Origin: JALYRV01 sp040902895
GTDB lineage: Bacteria; Acidobacteriota; Vicinamibacteria; Vicinamibacterales; SCN-69-37
Length of the DNA: 64,000 nucleotides
Direction of reading: 5' to 3'
Assembly (NCBI GenBank): GCA_040902895.1
Contig: JBBDWL010000062.1
Coordinates: 62,001-126,000, forward strand
Shown here: positions 1 through 7,858 of the stretch, one piece after another
Position numbering within the stretch: position 1 is the stretch's first letter
How the letters are laid out: each line of letters opens with the position of its first letter
Program-made: the position numbers and the translations under genes
The notes under the pieces: generated by a model
The model's database searches: none
Told to the model about the DNA's origin: nothing
The model's input: only the letters and a program-made list of their open reading frames with translations

Positions 1-1395
1 ATGGCTGGACTGATGAAACCGATCATCATGAAGTTCGGCGGCACGTCGGTGGCCGACGCGGCGGCCATTCGCCAGGTCGTCCGCATCGTTGCGGACAATG
101 CCGCAGCGGGCGCGCCTGTCGTAGTCGTCGTCTCGGCCATGGCGGGCGTGACGAACGATCTGTTCGCGTTGTGTGACCTGGCGCCGTCGGGTGATCTGGC
201 CGCCGTGGAGCGCGCGCTCTCGGCCATCCAGCGCCGCCACCGGACGTCGATCGAGGACCTCGCTGCCGAAAAGCCCGACGCGTTCGAAGACGTGCGCGAC
301 GCCATCGCCGACGAATGCGATCAGCTGCGGACGGTGTTGGGATCGCTTGGTGTGCTGCGCGAGGCCACGGCGCGCGCGGTGGCCCGCGTCGTATCAGCAG
401 GCGAGCTGATGAGCAGCCGGATCGTCGCCGGCGCCCTGTTGGCCGCGGATCTTGACGCGCAATGGGTGGACGCGCGCGAAATCGTCATCACCGACGACGC
501 ACATCCGGCGGCGCCCGTCATGGAGGCGATCCGCGAGCGGGCGCCGCGGCTGCTCCGGCCCGTGCACAAACGCGGCGCCATCGCCGTCGTCGGCGGCTAC
601 ATCGGCGCCACGAGCGCGGGCATCGCGACGACGCTGGGCCGCGGGGGATCCGATTTCTCTGCCTCGTTGCTTGGCGCCGCGATCGATGCGTCCGAAATTC
701 AGATCTGGACCGACGTCGACGGCATGCTGACCGCCGATCCGCGCATCGTCGAGGGCGCCCGGCCGGTGCGGCATCTGTCATTCAATGAGGCTGCGGAGCT
801 CGCGTACTTCGGCGCCAAAGTGCTGCATCCGAGCACGATTCTTCCGGCGGTCGAACGCGACATTCCCGTGAGGATCCTCAACACGATGCATCCCGACAGC
901 CCGGGCAGCGTCATTTCGGCGGGTCCTCGCGAGCGGCGCGAAACGCTGGCTGCCATCGCATGCAAGCGCAACATCACGGTCATCGACGTGACATCGAGCC
1001 GGATGCTGCAGGCGCACGGCTTTCTGCGCGGCGTCTTCGAGGTGTTCGATCGCCATCGCACATCGATCGACGTGGTGACGACGTCGGAGGTGAGCATCTC
1101 GATGAGCGTGGATGACGATCGCCGGCTCGAGGCCATCGAACAGGACCTGCGCGCATTCGGGGATGTGCATATCGACAGACGCATGGCGATCGTGAGCGCG
1201 GTCGGTGACGCGCTCCTGCGCGATTCGACGATCGCGGCTCGGGTGATTGGTGCGCTCGAAGGTATTCCGCTGCGGATGGTGTCGCAGGCCGCGTCGCGCC
1301 GCAACCTGACCGTTGTGCTCGATGAGGGCGCCGTCGGGCAGGCCATGACACGGCTCTACGAGGAATTCTTCACGACCGTGGAAGCGGCATCATGA
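1..1395 (+). CDS. lysC: Aspartate kinase (monofunctional)
   Basis: Phosphorylates L-aspartate to aspartyl-4-phosphate, the first step to lysine, threonine and methionine, in the cytoplasm. The N-terminal amino-acid kinase domain (about residues 6-290) opens with the phosphate-binding motif KFGGTSV at residues 11-17; a C-terminal regulatory region (about 305-460) has the length of two ACT domains, the usual site of feedback inhibition by lysine or threonine. At 464 aa with no homoserine dehydrogenase part it is the monofunctional form. The first base of the window is the A of the ATG; another ATG lies at codon 5, so the true start may be either. The family usually begins just before KFGGTSV, so the gene looks complete. 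Its stop overlaps the dapB start by 4 bp, making it the head of the visible lysine operon. Confidence 0.95.
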   Translation: MAGLMKPIIMKFGGTSVADAAAIRQVVRIVADNAAAGAPVVVVVSAMAGVTNDLFALCDLAPSGDLAAVERALSAIQRRHRTSIEDLAAEKPDAFEDVRDAIADECDQLRTVLGSLGVLREATARAVARVVSAGELMSSRIVAGALLAADLDAQWVDAREIVITDDAHPAAPVMEAIRERAPRLLRPVHKRGAIAVVGGYIGATSAGIATTLGRGGSDFSASLLGAAIDASEIQIWTDVDGMLTADPRIVEGARPVRHLSFNEAAELAYFGAKVLHPSTILPAVERDIPVRILNTMHPDSPGSVISAGPRERRETLAAIACKRNITVIDVTSSRMLQAHGFLRGVFEVFDRHRTSIDVVTTSEVSISMSVDDDRRLEAIEQDLRAFGDVHIDRRMAIVSAVGDALLRDSTIAARVIGALEGIPLRMVSQAASRRNLTVVLDEGAVGQAMTRLYEEFFTTVEAAS

Positions 1396-2090
1396 CCGGC
1401 CCGGCGCCCGCGCGGCTTCGCGCCCTGCTCGTAGGCTACGGCCGCATGGGACGCATGGTCGAGTCGCTGGCAGATGAATATGGTGTCGACGTCGTCGGCC
1501 GTGTGACGCGCGACAACAGCGACGACGCCGCGTCATGGCCTGAAGCGGATGTGGCCATCGACTTCTCCGCCGCGGCGGCGGTTCCGGCGAATGCGCCGCG
1601 GCTGGCCGCCCGTCAGATCAGCATCGTGATCGGCACGACCGGATGGCAGGAGTCGGAACCGGAAGTGCGACGCGCCGTTCAGGACAAGCCGGTCGGCGTC
1701 ATTGCGGCGCCCAATTTTGCGATCGGCGTCAATCTGTTCTCTGCTCTCGCGGCTCGTGCGGCGGAGCTGCTCGCGGGTCGCGGTTTCGAGGCCTGGATCC
1801 ACGAGGCGCACCACTCCGCGAAGCGCGACGCGCCCTCCGGCACGGCTCTGGCATTGCAGCGCGTGTTGATGGACGCGGGCGCGGGGCCGGCCATCGACGT
1901 GTCGTCGACGCGCGCGGGACGCATTCCGGGCACGCACACCATCGGTTTCGATTCGGCGGCGGAAGCCATCACGCTCACGCACGAAGCGCGGGACCGGACG
2001 CCCTTTGCGCGCGGCGCGCTCGAGGCGGCGCGCTGGCTCCATGGCCGCCGCGGCTGGTTCACGATGCAAGACATGCTGGAGGTGACGTAA
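1392..2090 (+). CDS. dapB: 4-hydroxy-tetrahydrodipicolinate reductase
   Basis: Reduces the DapA product with NAD(P)H to tetrahydrodipicolinate, second committed step of the diaminopimelate/lysine route. The Rossmann glycine motif is seen as GYGRMGRM near residue 15, the GTTG loop follows, and the family signature with HH, then KRDAPSGTA, lies around residues 138-152. At 232 aa it is slightly shorter than the usual 250-270 aa. It overlaps lysC and dapA by a few bases (the A of the dapA ATG is the last base of the dapB TAA), so translation is probably coupled. Confidence 0.95.
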   Translation: MTGPAPARLRALLVGYGRMGRMVESLADEYGVDVVGRVTRDNSDDAASWPEADVAIDFSAAAAVPANAPRLAARQISIVIGTTGWQESEPEVRRAVQDKPVGVIAAPNFAIGVNLFSALAARAAELLAGRGFEAWIHEAHHSAKRDAPSGTALALQRVLMDAGAGPAIDVSSTRAGRIPGTHTIGFDSAAEAITLTHEARDRTPFARGALEAARWLHGRRGWFTMQDMLEVT

Positions 2091-2992
2091 TGCGCAAGGC
2101 CTTCACTGGATGCGGCACCGCTCTCGTCACGCCGTTCGACCGCGATGACCGGGTCGACGAAGCCGGCGTGCGGCGGCTGGCGAAACGGCAGATCGACGCG
2201 GGCATTCACTTTCTGGTGCCATGCGGCACCACGGGCGAGACGCCGACGCTGACCGAAGACGAACGCATTCGCATCGTCGAGATCATCGTCGACGAAGCGG
2301 CGGGGCGCGTGCCGGTGCTTGCCGGCGCGGGTGGATACAACACGCATGAAGTGATCGGGACGGCGCAGGCCATGCGGCGCGCGGGCGCGTCGGGCATCCT
2401 GTCGGTGACGCCGTACTACAACAAGCCGACGCCCGATGGCCTCTACGAGCACTTCCGCGCGATCGCCGGATCGCTCGACTGTCCGATCGTCGTCTACAAC
2501 GTGCCGGGCAGAACAGGATCCAATGTCGATCCGGCCATCCTTGGGCGACTGCGCACGATTCCCAACATCGCCGGGGTGAAAGAGGCGTCGGGCAACATGT
2601 CGCAGATCTGCGAGGTCTGCCAGACACTGCCCGATCCGTTCATCGTGCTCTCGGGCGACGATGCCTTGACGCTGCCGGCAATGGCGGTCGGCGCGAAAGG
2701 CATCATCTCGGTTGCCTCGAATCTCGTGCCGGATCGCATGGCGCGGATGGTGGAGCTTGCCGAAGCCAACAACTTCGAGGGGGCGCGCGCGCTGCACAAC
2801 GAGCTGCTGCCGTTCATGGCCGTGAACTTCATCGAGTCGAATCCGATTCCGATCAAGGCAGGCATGGCCATGATGGGTCTGCTGGAGGAACGATTCCGCC
2901 TGCCGATGGTGCCGCCGCGCAAAGCCTCGCGCGAGCGGATTGCGGCGGTGCTGCAGGCGATGGGCGAACGGCCCGTGGTCGCGGCAGGATGA
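2090..2992 (+). CDS. dapA: 4-hydroxy-tetrahydrodipicolinate synthase
   Basis: Condenses pyruvate with aspartate semialdehyde. The 300-aa protein is a TIM barrel of the DapA/NAL family: GTTGE at residues 46-50 binds the pyruvate carboxylate, Y136 lies in VVYNVPGRTG, and the Schiff-base lysine is K164 in GVKEASGN. The open frame extends far upstream inside dapB, but the ATG at 2090, adjoining the dapB stop and starting the conserved FTGCGTALVTPF segment, is the sensible start. The stop overlaps dapD by 4 bp. Confidence 0.96.
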   Translation: MRKAFTGCGTALVTPFDRDDRVDEAGVRRLAKRQIDAGIHFLVPCGTTGETPTLTEDERIRIVEIIVDEAAGRVPVLAGAGGYNTHEVIGTAQAMRRAGASGILSVTPYYNKPTPDGLYEHFRAIAGSLDCPIVVYNVPGRTGSNVDPAILGRLRTIPNIAGVKEASGNMSQICEVCQTLPDPFIVLSGDDALTLPAMAVGAKGIISVASNLVPDRMARMVELAEANNFEGARALHNELLPFMAVNFIESNPIPIKAGMAMMGLLEERFRLPMVPPRKASRERIAAVLQAMGERPVVAAG

Positions 2993-3828
2993 GCAGTCTG
3001 CAGGAACGCGTCGAGGCGTTGTTCGCGCAGGGCGCGGATGTGGATCGCAAGGCGGCGCGCGCCTGCGTGAAAGAGCTCCGCGATGCGCTTTCAGCCGGCA
3101 CCGTGCGGTCCGCAGAGCCCGACGCCGCATCGGCCTCGGGCTGGCGCGTCAACACATGGGTGAAGCGCGGCATCCTCCTCGCGTTTCGCGCAGGCGACAT
3201 CGTCGAGATGGATTTCGGCGGCGGCTATTTATCAGACAAAGACACCCTGCCGCTGAAGGGCTTCACGGATGCGAAGGGCGTCCGTCTGGTCCCGGGCGGA
3301 TCGAGCGTACGGGACGGCGTGTATGTCGGCCGCAACGTGATCTTCATGCCGCCGATGTACGTCAACATCGGTGCCTGGATCGGGGACGACTCGCTCATCG
3401 ACTCGCACGCGCTGGTCGGATCGTGCGCGCAGATCGGCAGCCGGGTCCATCTCAGTGCGGCTGCCCAGATCGGCGGCGTGATCGAGCCGGTCGGCGCCAT
3501 GCCCGTCATCGTGGAAGACGATGTGATGATTGGCGGCAATTGCGGCGTGTACGAAGGGGCCGTGATCAAGCGGCGCGCCGTGCTGGCCTCGGGCACCGTG
3601 ATCACCCGATCGACGCCCGTGTACGACACCGTGAACGGCCGCATCATTACGGCCGCAGCCGATCAGCCGCTCGTGATTCCTGAAGGCGCGGTTGTCGTGC
3701 CGGGCACGCGTCCGATCGAGACGGGCCATGGCGCCGAGTGGCGGCTCTCGGTGGCCGCGCCGGTCATCGTGAAGTATCGCGACAAGCGCACCGACGCGCG
3801 CACTGCGCTCGAGCAATGGATCCGGTAG
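2989..3828 (+). CDS. dapD: Tetrahydrodipicolinate N-succinyltransferase
   Basis: Transfers succinyl from succinyl-CoA to tetrahydrodipicolinate, which identifies the succinylase branch of diaminopimelate synthesis. The 279-aa protein has an N-terminal helical part and then the hexapeptide-repeat left-handed beta-helix (about residues 95-230; runs such as VYVGRNVIFMPPMYVNIGAW and VMIGGNCGVYEGAVIK). Length and repeats match DapD. It sits between dapA and a DapE-like deacylase, as the pathway order predicts, and overlaps the latter by 13 bp. Confidence 0.94.
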   Translation: MSSLQERVEALFAQGADVDRKAARACVKELRDALSAGTVRSAEPDAASASGWRVNTWVKRGILLAFRAGDIVEMDFGGGYLSDKDTLPLKGFTDAKGVRLVPGGSSVRDGVYVGRNVIFMPPMYVNIGAWIGDDSLIDSHALVGSCAQIGSRVHLSAAAQIGGVIEPVGAMPVIVEDDVMIGGNCGVYEGAVIKRRAVLASGTVITRSTPVYDTVNGRIITAAADQPLVIPEGAVVVPGTRPIETGHGAEWRLSVAAPVIVKYRDKRTDARTALEQWIR

Positions 3829-4850
3829 ACATTCGCGCGCTCACACGCGCCCTCGTCGACATCGATTCGACGTCGGGACGTGAGAGCGAGGCGGGGGTGT
3901 GGCTCGCCGCGTGGCTGCGCGAGCGCAAATGGAGCGTTACCGAGCAGGCGGTCTCCGAAGGCCGTTTCAATATCATCGCCACGCTTTCCGGCCCCGCCCG
4001 GGTCGTCCTTTCCACGCACTACGACTGCGTGCCGCCGTTTTTTCCGAGCCGCGAGTCGGATGGCCGCATCGTCGGCCGCGGATCCTGCGATGCCAAAGGC
4101 ATCCTCGCCGCGCAGGTCGCGGCGGCCGAAGCCCTGCGCGCGTCTGGCGAGACCGCGATCGGACTGTTGTTTGTCGTGGGCGAAGAACGCGGCAGCGACG
4201 GCGCGCGCACCGCGAACACGACGCCGCTCGATGGTGTCGCGTTCCTGATCAACGGAGAGCCGACCGACAATCGCCTCGGCATCGCGACGCGTGGCGCGTT
4301 GAGGATCAGACTCGATGCGACCGGCCGCGCCGCGCATTCGGCGTATCCGCATCTCGGCGAGTCGGCCATCGACAAACTGCTCGAAGCGCTGGCCATCATC
4401 AAGAGGCTCGAGCTGCCGGTCGATCCGGATATGGGGCCGACACATTACATCACTGCGCTCATCAGCGGCGGCGTGGCGCCAAATGTCATTCCGGCCTCCG
4501 CTTCGGCGGAGCTGCTGTTTCGCACCGTCGGCGACAACATTGAGATTCGGCGCCTGCTCGGGAAGGTCGAGCACCTCGTGAACGTCGAAGAGGTGTTGAG
4601 CCTGCCGGTCGCGCGCATGCACGTGCCTTCCGGATTCGAATCAGTGGCATTTCCGTACACCACCGACGTCTCGGCGCTCACGAACTGGGGCACACCACTG
4701 CTGCTGGGGCCGGGATCGATACAGGTCGCGCACACCGACGAGGAATCGGTGGCCGTTGCGGAACTGGAAGCGGCGGTGGATCTGTACGTCCGTCTTGCGC
4801 GAACGCTGCAATCGTCCCGGTCGCTCGGCACGCAGGGACGCCGAACCTGA
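3816..4850 (+). CDS. dapE: M20-family succinyl-diaminopimelate desuccinylase-like peptidase
   Basis: Probable zinc hydrolase removing succinate from N-succinyl-diaminopimelate. The 344-aa protein has the M20 pattern: H68 and D70 in STHYD, D92 in GRGSCDAKG, the general-base/metal pair E123-E124 in VGEERGSDGA, and a late histidine in HTDEES near the C-terminus; a dimerisation domain fills the middle. The ATG at 3816 follows the family start (MDPVDIRALTRALVDIDSTS); an upstream ATG in the same frame would run back into dapD. M20 enzymes are hard to separate by motif (ArgE, DapE, LysK), so the DapE role rests mainly on the operon. No aminotransferase or epimerase gene follows; the next gene is on the other strand. 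Confidence 0.82.
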   Translation: MDPVDIRALTRALVDIDSTSGRESEAGVWLAAWLRERKWSVTEQAVSEGRFNIIATLSGPARVVLSTHYDCVPPFFPSRESDGRIVGRGSCDAKGILAAQVAAAEALRASGETAIGLLFVVGEERGSDGARTANTTPLDGVAFLINGEPTDNRLGIATRGALRIRLDATGRAAHSAYPHLGESAIDKLLEALAIIKRLELPVDPDMGPTHYITALISGGVAPNVIPASASAELLFRTVGDNIEIRRLLGKVEHLVNVEEVLSLPVARMHVPSGFESVAFPYTTDVSALTNWGTPLLLGPGSIQVAHTDEESVAVAELEAAVDLYVRLARTLQSSRSLGTQGRRT

Positions 4851-4852
4851 CT

Positions 4853-5653
4853 CTACGGGATGTCCGCGGGAGTAAAGGGCATCAAGCCAATCACCTGTCC
4901 CGGATTTAGCGGCTGCGTGGCCGCTCCTCCAGGCTGTCCCGTATCCGTATAAACCGTGCCCCCGGACGGGTCCTGGGTCTCGTCCGGCTGGCCATTCGCA
5001 TCGAGGTCGTAGTCCCAGGTTCCGTCGGGATTGAAATGGCCCCGCAGGCTCCTGAATTCGACGGCGAAGGGATTCAGCACCACGCCGCCCGTCTCCACAT
5101 TGCCGGTCGAGAAAGTCACGACGACCGGGATGAATTCGCCAGGACCGCTGACCTTTCGAATGGAAAAAGCCTGCAACGCCATGGTTCGCATCTCCACCGC
5201 CTGCGCCACCCAGGGCCGCATGACGGGCGGCAGGGGCGGCGCGACCACTTTGTCGGCTGCGCTTTCGCACGACAAAAGCGAGACTTGCTTGACCCATAAA
5301 TCCTTGCCGGCTTTGGCCGCCATGGAATCCAGCAGGTCGGGCAGCAACTGACGCAACGCGCCTCTAATCGCGTTCACAGCCGCTCGCGACGTCTGATGGA
5401 AAATGAAGATCACATTCATTTCCGCCTTGCGTTTGGCGCGCGCCAGCGCGTCCTCGGCGGTATTCGTGATCGCCATGGCGATACCGAACCTGTCGAGGTA
5501 TGCGCCTTTGGGATTGTTCAGCGAAAACATCTCGTGTAGCCGCACGAAGTGGCCGGCCACGGAAATGACACCCGAATCTGCTCCGAGGTCGATCAGTCGT
5601 TGCAGGACGGACCGCACCTTCTCATCGCGTTGCCAGATGATTACGACGTGCAT
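4853..5653 (-). CDS. Hypothetical protein with a C-terminal calcium-loop-like segment
   Basis: I do not recognise the 266-aa product. It has no signal peptide or membrane segment. The N-terminal two thirds look like a mixed alpha/beta globular domain (starting MHVVIIWQRDEKVRSVLQR); near residue 218 is DYDLDANGQPDE, resembling the DxDxNGxxD loops of EF-hand or thrombospondin type-3 repeats. A GTG two codons upstream (5659) is possible, but GAGGTGA sits just before the ATG at 5653, favouring this start. The gene converges with dapE, separated by two bases, and is divergent from the LacI-type gene 49 bp away. Confidence 0.6.
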   Translation of the reverse strand: MHVVIIWQRDEKVRSVLQRLIDLGADSGVISVAGHFVRLHEMFSLNNPKGAYLDRFGIAMAITNTAEDALARAKRKAEMNVIFIFHQTSRAAVNAIRGALRQLLPDLLDSMAAKAGKDLWVKQVSLLSCESAADKVVAPPLPPVMRPWVAQAVEMRTMALQAFSIRKVSGPGEFIPVVVTFSTGNVETGGVVLNPFAVEFRSLRGHFNPDGTWDYDLDANGQPDETQDPSGGTVYTDTGQPGGAATQPLNPGQVIGLMPFTPADIP

Positions 5654-5678
5654 GTTCACCTCTGTGCGGTGTGATTAT

Positions 5679-5691
5679 GCTACGTGGTAGC
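5679..5691. promoter_or_regulatory. Small inverted repeat in the lacI-type promoter
   Basis: GCTAC-GTG-GTAGC is a 13-bp palindrome between the divergent gene at 5653 and the regulator start at 5703, 11 bp before the ATG. GTATAG follows directly and could be a -10 box, making a nearly leaderless transcript. It may be an autoregulatory site but does not match the TGTAA-type operators elsewhere in the window. Confidence 0.3.
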
Positions 5692-5702
5692 GTATAGCCC
5701 GC

Positions 5703-6710
5703 ATGAACATCGCTGCGATTGCGCGCCGCGCGAATGTCTCGACGGCGACCGTCTCGCGGACGCTGAACCAGAGCGGGCCGGTGAAGGCCGCGACCGCGCG
5801 GAAAGTGTGGCGGGCGGTCACCGAGCTCAACTACGTCCCCAACGGCCACGCACGCGCGCTGGTGTCGGGGCGCAGCCGCATCATCGGCGTCATCGTCTCG
5901 GACATCACCAACCCGTTCTTTCCCGAGCTGCTGCGCAGCTTCGAAATACTGGCCGCCGAGAAGCTGTACGACCTGCTGGTCACGAGCACGGATTACGAGA
6001 CAGCACGCATGACAGCCTGCCTGCGGCGCATGCTCGAGCGCAAAGTCGACGGCGTCGCGATGATGACGTCGGAGATGGACCTCGGCTTGATCAAGGAGCT
6101 CTCGCGGCGGGGCGTGCCGATGGTGTTCATGGACGTCGGCCAGGTCGGGCCGAAGATGAGCCATGTCGCGATCGATTACGGCAATGGCGTGCGACAGGCG
6201 GTCGACCATCTCGCGGAGCTCGGTCACAAGCGCATCGCGTTCATCAGCGGCCCGCTGCAGCTGCACTCCGCGCGCACACGCCGCCAGGCGTTCCTCGAAG
6301 GCATGCGGGCGCACGGACTGCTGCCCGAGAAAAAGATGATCCGCGAAGGTACGCACACTGCCGAGGGGGGCCGCGAGGCGATGGCGGGACTGCTGCGGCT
6401 GTCGAAGCGCCCGACCGCGGTGGTGGCGTCCAACGACTGGACCGCCATCGGCGCGCTCAATGCCATCGCCGCCGCCGGCCTTCGCGTGCCGCAGGACATC
6501 TCGCTGGTCGGCTTCGATGACATCCCGCTCGTCAGCTATACAAATCCCCCGCTCACAACCGTGCGAATGTCAGCCGCGGATGTAGGCTCCGTCGCGTTCA
6601 GGGCGCTGTTCGGGCTGATCAGCGGCGAGCGCATCGAAGGCGACGTCTACCAGATCCCCACGCAGCTGATTGCGCGCGACTCGACGGCCAGACCACGGCG
6701 CAGCGCGTAA
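5703..6710 (+). CDS. LacI-family transcriptional regulator
   Basis: A 335-aa DNA-binding repressor. Residues 1-50 form the LacI helix-turn-helix (NIAAIARRANVSTATVSRTL) and hinge helix; residues 60-330 are a periplasmic-binding-protein-like sugar sensor (IIGVIVSDITNPFFPELLRS; VPQDISLVGFDDIPL). No Shine-Dalgarno sequence is evident. It is the only LacI-type regulator in the window, and LacI-type palindromes occur at 15451-15490 and 32593-32606 in the arabinan-use promoters, so it is the best candidate for their regulator. The effector is not visible from sequence; arabinose, an arabino-oligosaccharide or a phosphorylated intermediate are reasonable guesses. Confidence 0.93.
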   Translation: MNIAAIARRANVSTATVSRTLNQSGPVKAATARKVWRAVTELNYVPNGHARALVSGRSRIIGVIVSDITNPFFPELLRSFEILAAEKLYDLLVTSTDYETARMTACLRRMLERKVDGVAMMTSEMDLGLIKELSRRGVPMVFMDVGQVGPKMSHVAIDYGNGVRQAVDHLAELGHKRIAFISGPLQLHSARTRRQAFLEGMRAHGLLPEKKMIREGTHTAEGGREAMAGLLRLSKRPTAVVASNDWTAIGALNAIAAAGLRVPQDISLVGFDDIPLVSYTNPPLTTVRMSAADVGSVAFRALFGLISGERIEGDVYQIPTQLIARDSTARPRRSA

Positions 6711-6844
6711 AAAATCTGTTGCGCGCGACCTTGTCGCAGTAGACTAGCGCCCTCACCCCCAGCGAAGGCGGCCCGGCGGCTGGCACGTGCCACCCCGGAA
6801 TACCGCGCCGGCGTCCGTCCATCCTCATAACCGAGGAGGTCCTG

Positions 6845-7858
6845 ATGCGTGTGTGTTTTATGTTGCTGGCATGTCTGGCGGTGGCTGTGCCTGCGCGGGC
6901 CGAGCGATTCGTCATCGATCTCGCGTCGGGCGTCCCCGCCGCAACGGTGTCGCGGCCCGTTGGTACGGTCCTGACGTTCGTCGTGCGCAATCGCCTTCCT
7001 AAAATGGAGTACCGCATCGTCGTAGAGACGCGGTCCATTGCGATCCCCCAGCTTGAAGAACTGGAAGGGGTCGGCTCGTTCAAAGCCAACGACCCATGTG
7101 CACCGTTAGCCGGCGATATTGCCAAAGTCTTCGAAGCCACAGACGAGCGAACGCTCGGCCCGCTCATGGAAGGGATCCGCACCGCGGACAAGACCGGTAT
7201 TTGCCAGCATAATCCCGCAATCGCCAAAGCACTCCGCGACACCATCGCGGCCACCGAGATCGTGGTCGATGGCGAGTATGAAGTTCGCGCGGGTGAGGAA
7301 ATCATCGTCACCGTCTCGCGCGGTGAGAAGGCATGGGTTCGGACCGTCAGCGGCGGCCCGCGCGGAAAATGGTTGACGACCTATGGCGCCTCCGTGGTTC
7401 AGGACCGCAGTGAGCGGATGTTCCTGAAGTCGGATGGCGCGAATGGTTTTGTGGTTACGAAAGAGACGGAACCTGCGGGACCGCGTGTCATTCCATCCGT
7501 GTACTTCACCTGGATGTCGTCAACGGAGGAGGGTCGCAATTGGATCCATGGCCCCACGGCGGGTCTGGGGATCGACGATAAGGCCCCGGGTCTGTTCGCC
7601 GGCTGGAGCGCGACCTATAACCACAACCTGACGTTCCTCGCCGGTGCCGCGCTCGCTCAGCACAAGCGGCTGCGCGGCCAGTACACGGAGGGCGACAAGC
7701 TTGCCCAGACGTTGACCGAGGATCAGCTGCTCGAGGGAGTCTATCGACCGACGTTTCTGATCGGCCTCACCTTCAGATTCGGCGACAACCCTTTCGGCGA
7801 GCCAACCTCGCAGAAGCCGGCGGGAGGCAGCGGTGAATCAGGAAAAGAGAGGGATTGA
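6845..7858 (+). CDS. Exported hypothetical protein, possible outer-membrane barrel at C-terminus
   Basis: A 337-aa product with a clear signal peptide (MRVCFMLLACLAVAVPARA, cleavage near residue 19). The first 200 residues have no family I recognise. The last 100 or so alternate short hydrophobic strands with turns and end in strands such as FLIGLTFRFGDNPFGE, as in small outer-membrane beta barrels. The ribosome binding site GAGGAGGT precedes the ATG. It overlaps the next gene, a membrane-anchored subtilisin-like protease, by 26 bp, so the two are probably co-translated and work together. Confidence 0.7.
   Translation: MRVCFMLLACLAVAVPARAERFVIDLASGVPAATVSRPVGTVLTFVVRNRLPKMEYRIVVETRSIAIPQLEELEGVGSFKANDPCAPLAGDIAKVFEATDERTLGPLMEGIRTADKTGICQHNPAIAKALRDTIAATEIVVDGEYEVRAGEEIIVTVSRGEKAWVRTVSGGPRGKWLTTYGASVVQDRSERMFLKSDGANGFVVTKETEPAGPRVIPSVYFTWMSSTEEGRNWIHGPTAGLGIDDKAPGLFAGWSATYNHNLTFLAGAALAQHKRLRGQYTEGDKLAQTLTEDQLLEGVYRPTFLIGLTFRFGDNPFGEPTSQKPAGGSGESGKERD

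Noticed and set aside
1643..2089. Upstream extension of the dapA frame
   Set aside because: Lies wholly within dapB in another frame; the ATG at 2090 begins the conserved sequence.
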